Shown here: positions 6,723-13,070 of the stretch, piece after piece
Position numbering within the stretch: position 1 is the stretch's first letter
How the letters are laid out: every line of letters starts with the position of its first letter
Source of the DNA: JAICLL01 sp035252155
GTDB lineage: Bacteria > Planctomycetota > Planctomycetia > Pirellulales > JAICIG01
Assembly: GCA_035252155.1 (NCBI GenBank)
Contig: DATFDL010000490.1
Coordinates: forward strand, 1-21,753
Direction of reading: 5' to 3'
Length of the DNA stretch: 21,753 nt
Translations under genes and position numbers: made by a program
The notes under the pieces: generated by a model
Seen by the model: only the letters and a program-made list of their open reading frames with translations
Database searches by the model: none
What the model was told of the DNA's origin: nothing

Positions 6723-7583
6723 CTAGGCTTGCACGACGGGATTGACCAGCGTGCCGATGCCGTCGATCGTGATGTTGATGATGTCGCCGGGGTCCAGCGT
6801 GAAACTGTCGTCGGGCACGATGCCAGTGCCGGTCAGCAAGATCGCGCCGTAGCGAAATGTGCTGTCGCGGGCCAGATAGTCGATCAAGTCTTCAAAAGTG
6901 CGGTGCAGTTGGGCGGCGGTGGTCTGGCCTTCAAAGGCCACCGCGGCCTGGCGAATCACCGCCATGTGAATGCCGATATCGGGCCGGTCGGGCATGGCCG
7001 AAGTCAGCGTGATGCACGGCCCTAAAGCGCATGACTGGTCGTAGACTTTCGCTTGCGGCAGATAGAGCGGGTTTTCGCCTTCGATATCGCGCGAGCTCAT
7101 GTCGTTGCCGATCGTGAAACCCACCAGCTTGAGCTGCGAATTGAGCACCAGGGCCAGCTCGGGTTCGGGCACGTTCCAGGCCGCGTCGTGACGGATGCGC
7201 ACCGGCTTGTCGGGCCCAACCACGCGGTAGGGCATCGCCTTGAAAAATAGCTCGGGCCGTGGCGCGTCGTACACCTTATCGTAGCAGGCGGCCGCGCCCT
7301 CCGACTCGTCCATCCGCGCTTTGCGGCTGCGGATGTAGGTTACGCCCGCCGCCCATACTTCTTGCCGATCGACCGGCGGCAAGAGCGAAGCCGAGGCCAG
7401 CGGCAGGCGCTCGGCGTCGGCATCGGTGAGCAGCGCGACGACGGCCGCGGGATCGTCGGCTTCGAGCACATCGGTCAGCGTCTGGTATTGGCCGCCGGTC
7501 GAATTCAGTGGAATGATCTCTTCTCCGTCGAGACGCCCGAACATAGGGTCGCCTCCGGGCCGCGTGTATTTGACGAGTTTCAT
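6723..7583 (-). CDS. Fumarylacetoacetate hydrolase (FAH) family enzyme, ketodeoxyarabinonate dehydratase-like
   Basis: 286 aa from the ATG at 7581-7583 (MKLVKYTRPG). The longer upstream frame to 7688 is rejected because it translates a palindromic repeat. The FAH fold is shown by PEPELALVLN, whose Glu140 and Glu142 are metal ligands, and GNDMSSRDIEGENPLYLPQAK with Asp161. These enzymes bind Mg2+ and cleave or dehydrate 2-oxo acids in the cytoplasm. The EGENPLYLPQAKVYD and CALGP segments resemble 2-keto-3-deoxy-D-arabinonate dehydratase-like members more than classical fumarylacetoacetase. A role as the last step of the homogentisate pathway encoded at 13071-15404 is conceivable but not supported by position. 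Confidence is high for the family and low for the substrate. Confidence 0.85.
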   Translation of the reverse strand: MKLVKYTRPGGDPMFGRLDGEEIIPLNSTGGQYQTLTDVLEADDPAAVVALLTDADAERLPLASASLLPPVDRQEVWAAGVTYIRSRKARMDESEGAAACYDKVYDAPRPELFFKAMPYRVVGPDKPVRIRHDAAWNVPEPELALVLNSQLKLVGFTIGNDMSSRDIEGENPLYLPQAKVYDQSCALGPCITLTSAMPDRPDIGIHMAVIRQAAVAFEGQTTAAQLHRTFEDLIDYLARDSTFRYGAILLTGTGIVPDDSFTLDPGDIINITIDGIGTLVNPVVQA

Positions 7584-7617
7584 GGTGTACTCTGTAACAT
7601 CGTAGGATAAGACCATC

Positions 7618-7705
7618 TGTAGGGAACGGACTCCGTGCCGTTCCGTGAGGGGCGGGGCAAGGCCGAATCGCAGCGAGCGGAACGCCACGGAGGACGTTCC
7701 CTACA
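7618..7705. repeat. Family A inverted repeat, complete copy with flanking 7-bp direct repeats
   Basis: The ends TGTAGGGAACG and CGTTCCCTACA are perfect complements. Each arm also folds on itself (GGAACGG with CCGTTCC on the left, GGAACG with CGTTCC on the right). GACCATC stands directly on both sides (7611-7617 and 7706-7712). Because other copies extend the ends to TCTGTAGG/CCTACAGA, part of this direct repeat may belong to the element, leaving a certain duplication of only CCA. The element lies upstream of the FAH gene and downstream of the rluD-like gene. Confidence 0.8.
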
Positions 7706-7756
7706 GACCATCGAATGGCCGCCAGTATAACTCGCCGGGGCGCGGCTCGCACGAAG

Positions 7757-8737
7757 TCACGAGCGATATTCTTCCAAGGCTCGCAGCACGCGCTGGAGAT
7801 CGTCGGGCAGCGGCGCGGAGAAGTCGAGCGGTTCGCCCGTCTCGGGGTGCGCCAGGCAGAGCCGACTGGCATGCAGCGCCTGCCGTTCGAGCAGCACTTC
7901 ATCGTCTTCGAGCGCGCGGCTCAGCTCGCCGCGCGTGATCCGCGCTCGGCCGCCATAGGCCCGGTCGCAAAGCACCGGACAGCCGATCGAAGCGAGATGA
8001 ACGCGAATCTGGTGCGTGCGGCCGGTCTTAGGGCGGATTCGCATGCTCGCAAAACCGTCGAATCGCCGCACGACTTCATAAAAGCTCTGCGCCGGCCGGC
8101 TGGCGGGGTCGTCGCGGCGAATGGCCATCTTCTCGCGCTGCCGCGGATGCAGGCCGATCGGCAGGTCGATCGTATCGCGATCGCGATCGGGCCGGCCCGC
8201 CACGATCGCAAAGTATTCTTTCGAGACGGTGCGAGCCTCGAACTGCCGGGCCAACGCCTGATGGGCGCGGTCGTGCTTGGCCACCACCAACACGCCGCTG
8301 GTGTCGCGGTCGAGCCGATGCACAATGCCCGGCCGCGAGGGGCCGGCCAGGCTGCTCAACCGATCGAAATGGAATTGCAAGGCGCTGGTCAACGTGCCGC
8401 GCCAGTTGCCCTTGCCGGGATGCACCACCATGCCGGGCGGCTTGTTGACGGCCGCCAGCGCCGAGTCTTCATACAGAATCTCCAGCGGAATCTCTTCGGG
8501 CGCCGGCCCTTCGCGCGGCAATTCGGGCAGCACCAGCGTGATACGCTCGCCCGGGCTGAGTCGATGGCTGGCCTTGACGCGCTTGCCATCGACCCGCACG
8601 GCGGCCGCGTTGATCACCCGGCGCAAAAAGGTGCGGCTGTAACGCGGCAGTTGCTGAGCCAGAAACCAGTCGAGCCGCAGGTCGCGTTGGCTCTCGGCGA
8701 CGATAAACTCGATCGGCGCCTCGGACAGCTCGGACAT
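7757..8737 (-). CDS. rluD: RluD-type 23S rRNA pseudouridine synthase
   Basis: 326 aa. An N-terminal S4 RNA-binding domain (about residues 18-72, LDWFLAQQLPRYSRTFLRR and VRVDGKRVKASHRL) is followed by the RluA-class catalytic domain. HRLDRDTSGVLVVAK (140-154) holds the catalytic Asp143, and GRTHQIRVHL is at 239-248. The family isomerises specific uridines of 23S rRNA (RluD: helix 69) during ribosome assembly. The start at ATG 8737 (MSELSEAPIEF) is chosen because the upstream in-frame extension to 8860 is Arg-rich and lies over the preceding gene. It follows the TPR gene by 16 bases on the same strand and is probably co-transcribed with it. The subgroup call rests on domain order and motifs, not on an alignment. 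Confidence 0.9.
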   Translation of the reverse strand: MSELSEAPIEFIVAESQRDLRLDWFLAQQLPRYSRTFLRRVINAAAVRVDGKRVKASHRLSPGERITLVLPELPREGPAPEEIPLEILYEDSALAAVNKPPGMVVHPGKGNWRGTLTSALQFHFDRLSSLAGPSRPGIVHRLDRDTSGVLVVAKHDRAHQALARQFEARTVSKEYFAIVAGRPDRDRDTIDLPIGLHPRQREKMAIRRDDPASRPAQSFYEVVRRFDGFASMRIRPKTGRTHQIRVHLASIGCPVLCDRAYGGRARITRGELSRALEDDEVLLERQALHASRLCLAHPETGEPLDFSAPLPDDLQRVLRALEEYRS

Positions 8738-8753
8738 GGGCGAAATGGCCACT

Positions 8754-9659
8754 CTACTCGTCGGACTTGCCGCCCAACGAGCTGGCCGGATCGGCTGCCG
8801 ACTTGCTGGACGAATCGCTGGGCGTTTCGCTTGGCGGCGGCTCCTTGCTCTGCGGCTCACGCGGCGTCTCGCCGCCCAGCGAGGTCTTCGGCTCGTCGCT
8901 GGATGGTGGCTCGGTTATCGTCTCTCTTTGGCCGAAACCGAGAGTCGAACCAAACGGATTCTCATCGGGCAGGTTGCCCAAGTCAAAGGCCGGTTTTTCG
9001 CCCGGCTTGCCGGGTCCCGTGGGCGATTTGGGCTTGGGCGACTGCCGCGCGAACCAGTCGTAGAAATCCTTCGTACCTTTGCGATCGAGATCGTCCAATC
9101 GCTCCTGAGCCAGTGCGGTAAACGCGCCCTCGGGCCAGCGTTCGACAAGCGCCCGGTATTGCTCGCGGGCCTCGTCAAGCTCGTTCTTCGATTCGTAGGC
9201 TTCGGCCAGCCCCAAGGTGGCTCGCTCGGCCAAGGGCGATTCGGGCGGTGCGGCGTCGAGCACGGCGCGGTAGCTTTCGACGGCGTCGTCGAGCGTCTGC
9301 CGTGAGGCGGCCCGATCATTGAACAATTGATCGACACCTTTGGCCAATTGCGCGTCGGCCAGGCTCAACCGCGACCATTCACCTGGGGGCAGCTTGGCGT
9401 AGTCGTCGGCCACCTCGCGGAGGCTCTGATCGGCGTCTTCGCGACCGGTCTCCTCGAGGGCGTTGAAGTACCGCTTCCAGCCCTGAGCCTGCCGGGCCTG
9501 GTTTTTTTGCGACCAATAAACAAATGCGAACACTCCCACCGCCACCGCCAGCAGGGTGGCCGAGATGGCGGTCGAATAGGGCTTCAGCGCATCGATCTTC
9601 TCGCCCAGCCAATCGGCCAGCACATTCGTCTGCAGTTCGTGCCGACGCTCGGTTTTCAT
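8754..9659 (-). CDS. Membrane-anchored tetratricopeptide protein
   Basis: 301 aa. Residues 1-29 are polar, residues 30-49 form one transmembrane helix (TAISATLLAVAVGVFAFVYW), and a helical domain of TPR type follows (for example SPLAERATLGLAEAYESKNE and LDEAREQYRALVERWPEGAF). A Pro/Ser/Lys-rich disordered tail begins near residue 207. The plan of an N-terminal helix followed by TPRs resembles YfgM-like periplasmic chaperone or assembly factors, but this is only an analogy. A promoter sits at 9719-9748 and the rluD-like gene follows after 16 bases. The tail is mostly serine, proline and lysine and is probably a flexible extracytoplasmic segment. Confidence 0.85.
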   Translation of the reverse strand: MKTERRHELQTNVLADWLGEKIDALKPYSTAISATLLAVAVGVFAFVYWSQKNQARQAQGWKRYFNALEETGREDADQSLREVADDYAKLPPGEWSRLSLADAQLAKGVDQLFNDRAASRQTLDDAVESYRAVLDAAPPESPLAERATLGLAEAYESKNELDEAREQYRALVERWPEGAFTALAQERLDDLDRKGTKDFYDWFARQSPKPKSPTGPGKPGEKPAFDLGNLPDENPFGSTLGFGQRETITEPPSSDEPKTSLGGETPREPQSKEPPPSETPSDSSSKSAADPASSLGGKSDE

Positions 9660-9679
9660 CCTCGACCCACTTCACTGCG

Positions 9680-9713
9680 GAGCCAACAACACGCAGGAGC
9701 CAACAACACGCAG
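9680..9713. repeat. Perfect 17-bp tandem duplication in the leader of the TPR gene
   Basis: GAGCCAACAACACGCAG occurs twice in succession (9680-9696 and 9697-9713). It lies between the predicted start point of the minus-strand transcript (about 9712) and the ATG at 9659, so both copies would be in the 5' untranslated region. Confidence 0.8.
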
Positions 9714-9718
9714 CGCGG

Positions 9719-9748
9719 AGTATAGGCCCCGCAACCGAAGGCCGTCAA
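9719..9748 (-). promoter_or_regulatory. Promoter for the TPR protein / rluD-like gene pair
   Basis: Read on the minus strand: -35 TTGACG (9748-9743, 5 of 6), spacer of 18 bases, -10 TATACT (9724-9719, 5 of 6). The leader to the ATG at 9659 would be about 50 nt. It lies just beyond the end of purB (9759), suggesting that the two downstream genes can be transcribed independently of purB. Confidence 0.5.
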
Positions 9749-9758
9749 GATGTGGGAG

Positions 9759-11192
9759 TTACACTCTCAATTCAGCCTCGCCAGCCAGCCGCGCCGCATA
9801 CCGCGCCAGGATGGGGCCGACGACTTCCGCTAAAAACTCGTCGACTTGTTCGGGGGCCCGGCCGACAAACCGGGCCGGATCGAGCGCGGCAGACCAATCG
9901 ACGGCGGCAAACGCGGGGTCGGACTTCAGCCGCTCGACCAGATCGTTCTCGCGGCCATGCTGCTTGACTTCGGCCGCGGCCGCCAGGCTGTGCCGCCGGA
10001 TTCGCTCGTGCAGTTCTTGCCGGTCGCCGCCGCCGGCCACTGCCGACATCAAAATGTTTTCGCTGGCCATCAGCGGCAACTCGGCCTGTAAATGTCGGGC
10101 GATGACTTGCGGATAAACCACCAGCCCGGCCGCGATGTTTTGATAGAGAATCAGCAGCGCGTCGGTCGCCAGAAATGCCTGCGGCAGCGTCAAGCGGCGA
10201 TTGGCACTGTCGTCGAGCGTGCGTTCCAGCCACTGCACCGCCAGCGTTTGGGCGGCGCTCGACTCAAGGCTAATGACAAACCGGGCCAGTCCGCAGATGC
10301 GCTCGGCCCGCATCGGGTTGCGCTTGTAGGCCATCGCCGACGAACCGATCTGCTCTTCTTCAAATGGCTCTTCGATCTCTTTCATGCTCTGCAGCAGTCG
10401 CAGGTCGGTGGCCGCCTTGTGGGCGCTTTGGGCCACGCCCGACAGCGCGGCGAGCACCTGAGCGTCGACTTTTCGCGAATAGGTCTGCCCGGTGACCGGG
10501 TAGGCGGCGTCGAAGCCGATCTTGCCGCTGACCAACTCCTCGAGCCGTCTGACTCGGGCGTGATCGCCGCCGAACAGTTCCAGAAAACTGGCCTGCGTGC
10601 CCGTGGTGCCTTTGACGCCGCGAGCCTTCAGCGTGGCGATCCGCCGTTCAACCTCGTCGAGGTCTTGCACCAGATCGTAGATCCAGAGGCAGGCGCGTTT
10701 GCCGACGGTGGTGGGCTGGGCGGGCTGAAAATGCGTGAAGCCCAGGCAGGCCAGCGAGCGATGCTCGGCGGCAAAATGGCCCAGCCGGTCGATGACGCGG
10801 GCCAGGCGATCGGCGACAACTTGCAGCGACTCGCGAATGAGCAGCAGATCGGTGTTGTCGGTCACGTAGCAACTGGTGGCGCCCCAGTGAATGACGCCGC
10901 GGGCGGCCGGGCAGGCATCGCCATAGGCGTGCACGTGCGCCATCACGTCGTGCCGCAGCCGTTTTTCATATCGGGCAGCCACGGCCAGATCGACGTCGTC
11001 AAGATGCGCCCGCATTTCGGCCAATTGCGCACTGCTGATCGGCAGGCCCAATTCCGCTTGAGCCTCGGCCAGCGCCAGCCACAGCCGCCGCCAGGTGCGA
11101 AACTTGCGCTCGGGTCCCCACAGTCGGCTCATCTCGGCCGAGGCGTAGCGGGCGATCAGGGGATTATCGTAGTGTTGTTGGTCGTCGGGCAT
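9759..11192 (-). CDS. purB: Adenylosuccinate lyase
   Basis: 477 aa, normal for the longer, eukaryote-like PurB type. The enzyme splits SAICAR to AICAR plus fumarate and adenylosuccinate to AMP plus fumarate, two steps of purine synthesis in the cytoplasm. Visible signatures are the N-terminal NPLIARYASAEM, WGATSCYVTDN (103-113), THFQPAQPTT with the catalytic His154, GTTGTQASFLELF (195-207) and the flexible signature loop GSSAMAYKRNP (283-293) with the catalytic serine pair. The loop has Ala where most members have Pro (AMPYKRNP), a mild oddity. No other pur gene is nearby. On its upstream side lies the family C unit at 11233-11406, whose end carries TATAGA on the minus strand, 40 bases from the ATG, which could act as a -10. 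Confidence 0.95.
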   Translation of the reverse strand: MPDDQQHYDNPLIARYASAEMSRLWGPERKFRTWRRLWLALAEAQAELGLPISSAQLAEMRAHLDDVDLAVAARYEKRLRHDVMAHVHAYGDACPAARGVIHWGATSCYVTDNTDLLLIRESLQVVADRLARVIDRLGHFAAEHRSLACLGFTHFQPAQPTTVGKRACLWIYDLVQDLDEVERRIATLKARGVKGTTGTQASFLELFGGDHARVRRLEELVSGKIGFDAAYPVTGQTYSRKVDAQVLAALSGVAQSAHKAATDLRLLQSMKEIEEPFEEEQIGSSAMAYKRNPMRAERICGLARFVISLESSAAQTLAVQWLERTLDDSANRRLTLPQAFLATDALLILYQNIAAGLVVYPQVIARHLQAELPLMASENILMSAVAGGGDRQELHERIRRHSLAAAAEVKQHGRENDLVERLKSDPAFAAVDWSAALDPARFVGRAPEQVDEFLAEVVGPILARYAARLAGEAELRV

Positions 11193-11232
11193 CGCGCGAA
11201 TGGGAGCAAGGGCAGCGCAAGAGAACCCATTC

Positions 11233-11406
11233 TATACTCCACTCGGCCGCGAATGCGACATCCGCCGCCGGTTTGGCACAGCCGCCCCCGGCTGTGAGGT
11301 GGTGTGGCACAGCCGCCCCCGGCTGTGAGGTGGTCGCCAAAGGCGACCGCGAGACAGCCGAGGGCGGTTGTCCCACATTGCCGCATTCACGCCCGCGTGA
11401 AGTATC
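11233..11406. mobile_element. Family C element, second large copy, with internal partial duplication
   Basis: The outer inverted repeats start TATACTCCACTCGG at 11233 and end at 11405 with the complement, about 21 of 25 bases matching. The core is 11303-11377. The first 31 bases of the core are duplicated just before it (11272-11302), so the left arm is present twice, consistent with slippage or recombination between arms. Flanks outside the outer repeats differ from those of 6573-6717 while the units themselves align, which marks the boundaries. It separates the divergently oriented purB gene and riboswitch transcript. Confidence 0.75.
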
Positions 11407-11417
11407 AATATGGCTAC

Positions 11418-11445
11418 TTGACAGCGCCCGCGGCTCTGTTAGATT
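11418..11445 (+). promoter_or_regulatory. Promoter of the riboswitch transcript
   Basis: A perfect -35 TTGACA (11418-11423), a 16-bp spacer and -10 TAGATT (11440-11445, 4 of 6). The predicted start near 11452 falls just before the first pairing element of the cobalamin riboswitch, so promoter and aptamer support each other. The -35 starts 12 bases after the end of the family C unit. Confidence 0.6.
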
Positions 11446-11454
11446 GCTTGGCCG

Positions 11455-11660
11455 ATGACACAGGGTGTCTCGCGGGCTTGTCGCTCCGCGGGAAGAATAG
11501 GGAAAACGGTGCAAATCCGTTGCGGTTCCAGCCGCTGTAACCGGGGACGAACGCCGCTAAAAAACCACTGCGCCACGCAAGACGAGCCACTGCTCGCCGG
11601 CGACGCGGGAAGGTGCGGCCAGTAGAACGATCCGGAAGTCAGAAGACCTGCCCTGGAGTC
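11455..11660 (+). ncRNA. Cobalamin (adenosylcobalamin) riboswitch
   Basis: The conserved aptamer elements are in order: AATAGGGAA and GGTGCAAATCC (about 11497-11518), CCGCTGTAACCGGGGACGA (about 11532-11550), GCCACTG (11586-11592), GGGAAGG (11607-11613) and the B12 box AAGTCAGAAGACCTGCC ending at 11652. CAGGG (11461-11465) can pair with CCCTG (11651-11655) as the closing P1 helix. Such RNAs bind coenzyme B12 and usually turn off downstream expression. After the aptamer, GTCG-GAAGTT-CGAC followed by CTCTTTCTC (near 11657-11680) could be the expression platform, but this is weak. The nearest gene in the same direction is the DUF1559-like gene at 12011. Confidence 0.88.
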
Positions 11661-11874
11661 GGAAGTTCGACGGCTCTTTCTCGGAAAAAGGCCCGCTCGC
11701 ATGATGCTCTCGTAAGGCGCTCGCTCGCCATCGAGCGGCGGCGGTTCGCCGCGCCGCGTCGGTTGCTGAACTTCTGTCGCGCCGCGAATGCGCGCGACGA
11801 ACGCCTGAGCGAAGCTTTCGCCAGCTTGGCTGCCCGAGGCAGGGCAAAGGAAAAAGGTTCAACAAACCGCTGAT
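11661..11874. other. Hairpin-rich stretch between riboswitch and family E repeat, no credible gene
   Basis: Together with the neighbouring elements this makes an 818-base gene-free interval (11193-12010). Short hairpins are visible, such as CGCTCG-CCAT-CGAGCG (11722-11737) and GCGGC-GGTTC-GCCGC (about 11737-11751), and GGTT-CAACA-AACC near 11857. Open frames on both strands are Arg/Ser/Ala-rich products of GC skew and overlap the aptamer or the repeat, so they are not called genes. Confidence 0.5.
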
Positions 11875-11952
11875 CGGTGGCTGGGGCAGAGCCTTGGCGA
11901 TGCCCCGGTTCGTGGATCGCCGGGGCATCGTTACACTCTGTCCCAGCCACCG
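11875..11952. repeat. Family E inverted repeat, short copy
   Basis: The ends CGGTGGCTGGGGCAGAG (11875-11891) and CTCTGTCCCAGCCACCG (11936-11952) pair with one mismatch. The central hairpin CGATGCCCCGG (11898-11908) with CCGGGGCATCG (11920-11930) is shared with the copy at 2987-3140. The two side hairpins of that copy are missing. It ends 58 bases before the DUF1559-like start codon, so it lies in the 5' leader downstream of the riboswitch. Confidence 0.8.
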
Positions 11953-12010
11953 TCGAAGGGTTGTTGCGCCTTTAAGCGCGTCTCGGTACGCGCGGAAAGG
12001 AAGTTGTTCC

Positions 12011-12832
12011 ATGGATAGCAAGGACGAATATGTTCGCGTAGGTTTGTCATGCCGCTGCCCCCGCCGGGCGTTTACATTAGTTGAGCTGCTGGTGGTAATC
12101 GCGGTTATCGGCGTTCTCATTGCGCTGTTGTTGCCCGCGGTGCAGGCCGCTCGCGAAAGCGCACGCCGCGCGGAGTGCGCCAACCACCTGAAGCAAAACA
12201 CGCTTGCCGTGCTCATGTATCACGATGCGCTGGGCGTGCTGCCGCCAGCCTATCTGACCGACTCTTGGCCCACGCAAACCACCTGGTTCGGTCTGGTCGA
12301 TTACACGACCAACCAGGTGCAACCCACGCGGGGGCTCATCGCACCGTTTGTCGAGAACAACAACGCCATCTATCATTGCCCGAACCGGACCGACGAGCTG
12401 ACCGATCTCTACAACGGCCAAACGGGCGGTTACGGCTACAACCTGAACCTGGGTTACGTCGATTACTCGAACTGGCCCAGCCCGCCCGAGCAGATCACCA
12501 AACAATTGCGCGATTTCATCGCCACCAGCCGCACCGCGGTCTTCTCCGACGCCGGCCGCATTCAGCTTCCCTGGTCGGGCGATCCCACGCTCAAGGCCAC
12601 CGAAAACTTTTATATCAATGGTCCCGACGATCCGTTTGCCGCGCCGGGCACGCACTTTCGCCACGCCGGACCGGTCGCCAACGTCTCGTTTCTCGACGGG
12701 CATGTTGAAGCCCGCTACGAGGTCTACGTGCCCACCCCCTCGTTCTGGCCACCTGACGCCGATGCCCTGCGCCGCAGGCTGCACATCGGCTATTTGAGCG
12801 ATCGCAGCGTCGAGCTATATCGGTCGTATTGA
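12011..12832 (+). CDS. DUF1559-like prepilin-type protein
   Basis: 273 aa. The class III (type IV pilin-like) signal RRA-FTLVELLVVIAVIG has the processing site before Phe21 and the conserved Glu25; the helix continues through LLPAVQAARESARRAECANH as in DUF1559 proteins. The C-terminal motif is FRHAGPVANVSFLDGHVE, where His218 and Asp229-Gly230 form the H-x-DG motif with 10 intervening residues instead of the usual nine. Such proteins are presumably processed by a prepilin peptidase and displayed by type II/IV secretion-like machinery; their role is unknown. At 273 aa it is shorter than many DUF1559 proteins. ATG 12011 is chosen for the good AAAGGAA (11996-12002) ribosome site; the frame stays open upstream to 11894 through the family E repeat. 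Likely controlled by the B12 riboswitch. Confidence 0.88.
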   Translation: MDSKDEYVRVGLSCRCPRRAFTLVELLVVIAVIGVLIALLLPAVQAARESARRAECANHLKQNTLAVLMYHDALGVLPPAYLTDSWPTQTTWFGLVDYTTNQVQPTRGLIAPFVENNNAIYHCPNRTDELTDLYNGQTGGYGYNLNLGYVDYSNWPSPPEQITKQLRDFIATSRTAVFSDAGRIQLPWSGDPTLKATENFYINGPDDPFAAPGTHFRHAGPVANVSFLDGHVEARYEVYVPTPSFWPPDADALRRRLHIGYLSDRSVELYRSY

Positions 12833-12880
12833 CGGACAATTCGTGGCGCCTTGCGCATGGTAGGATTCTTGCCTTGTGGG

Positions 12881-12965
12881 TCTGTAGGGAACGGACTCCG
12901 TGCCGTTCCGCGAGGGGCGGCGCGACGTCGACCCGCAATTCGCGGAACGGTCCGTTCCCTACAGA
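12881..12965. repeat. Family A inverted repeat, complete copy
   Basis: TCTGTAGGGAACGG at the left and CCGTTCCCTACAGA at the right are perfect complements, with self-folding arms GGAACGG/CCGTTCC on both sides. The middle CGAGGGGCGGCGCGACGTCGA resembles that of the copy at 19014-19104. No direct repeat is visible at its borders. It lies between the DUF1559-like gene and the 4-hydroxyphenylpyruvate dioxygenase gene and could end the former transcript. A weak -10-like TACAAT for the next gene is at 13026-13031. Confidence 0.8.
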
Positions 12966-13070
12966 CGTCCGCGACGGAATCCGTTCCTTACCGAGCGCTC
13001 CCTAACCCCCGCCGCCCCCGCTCGGTACAATTCACTCGGGAAGCACTTTGCCAACCGCACCGAGGTTGCC

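Noticed and set aside
7584..7688. N-terminal extension of the FAH enzyme to 7688
   Set aside because: The extra 35 residues translate a family A palindrome; the family N-terminus begins at MKLVKYTRPG.
8738..8860. Longer start for the rluD-like protein
   Set aside because: The extension is Arg-rich and lies antisense-free over the end of the TPR gene in another frame; the S4 domain starts shortly after the ATG at 8737.
11639..11950. Minus-strand ORF of 103 aa antisense to the riboswitch region
   Set aside because: It overlaps the aptamer and a palindrome and is Arg/Ser/Ala-rich, as GC-skewed non-coding DNA often is.
12876..12972. Target-site duplication around the family A copy at 12881-12965
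   Set aside because: Flanks GGG and CGT do not match at any sensible boundary.
12900..13070. Upstream extension of the hpd frame
   Set aside because: It passes through a repeat and is Arg-rich; ATG 13071 gives the usual length.
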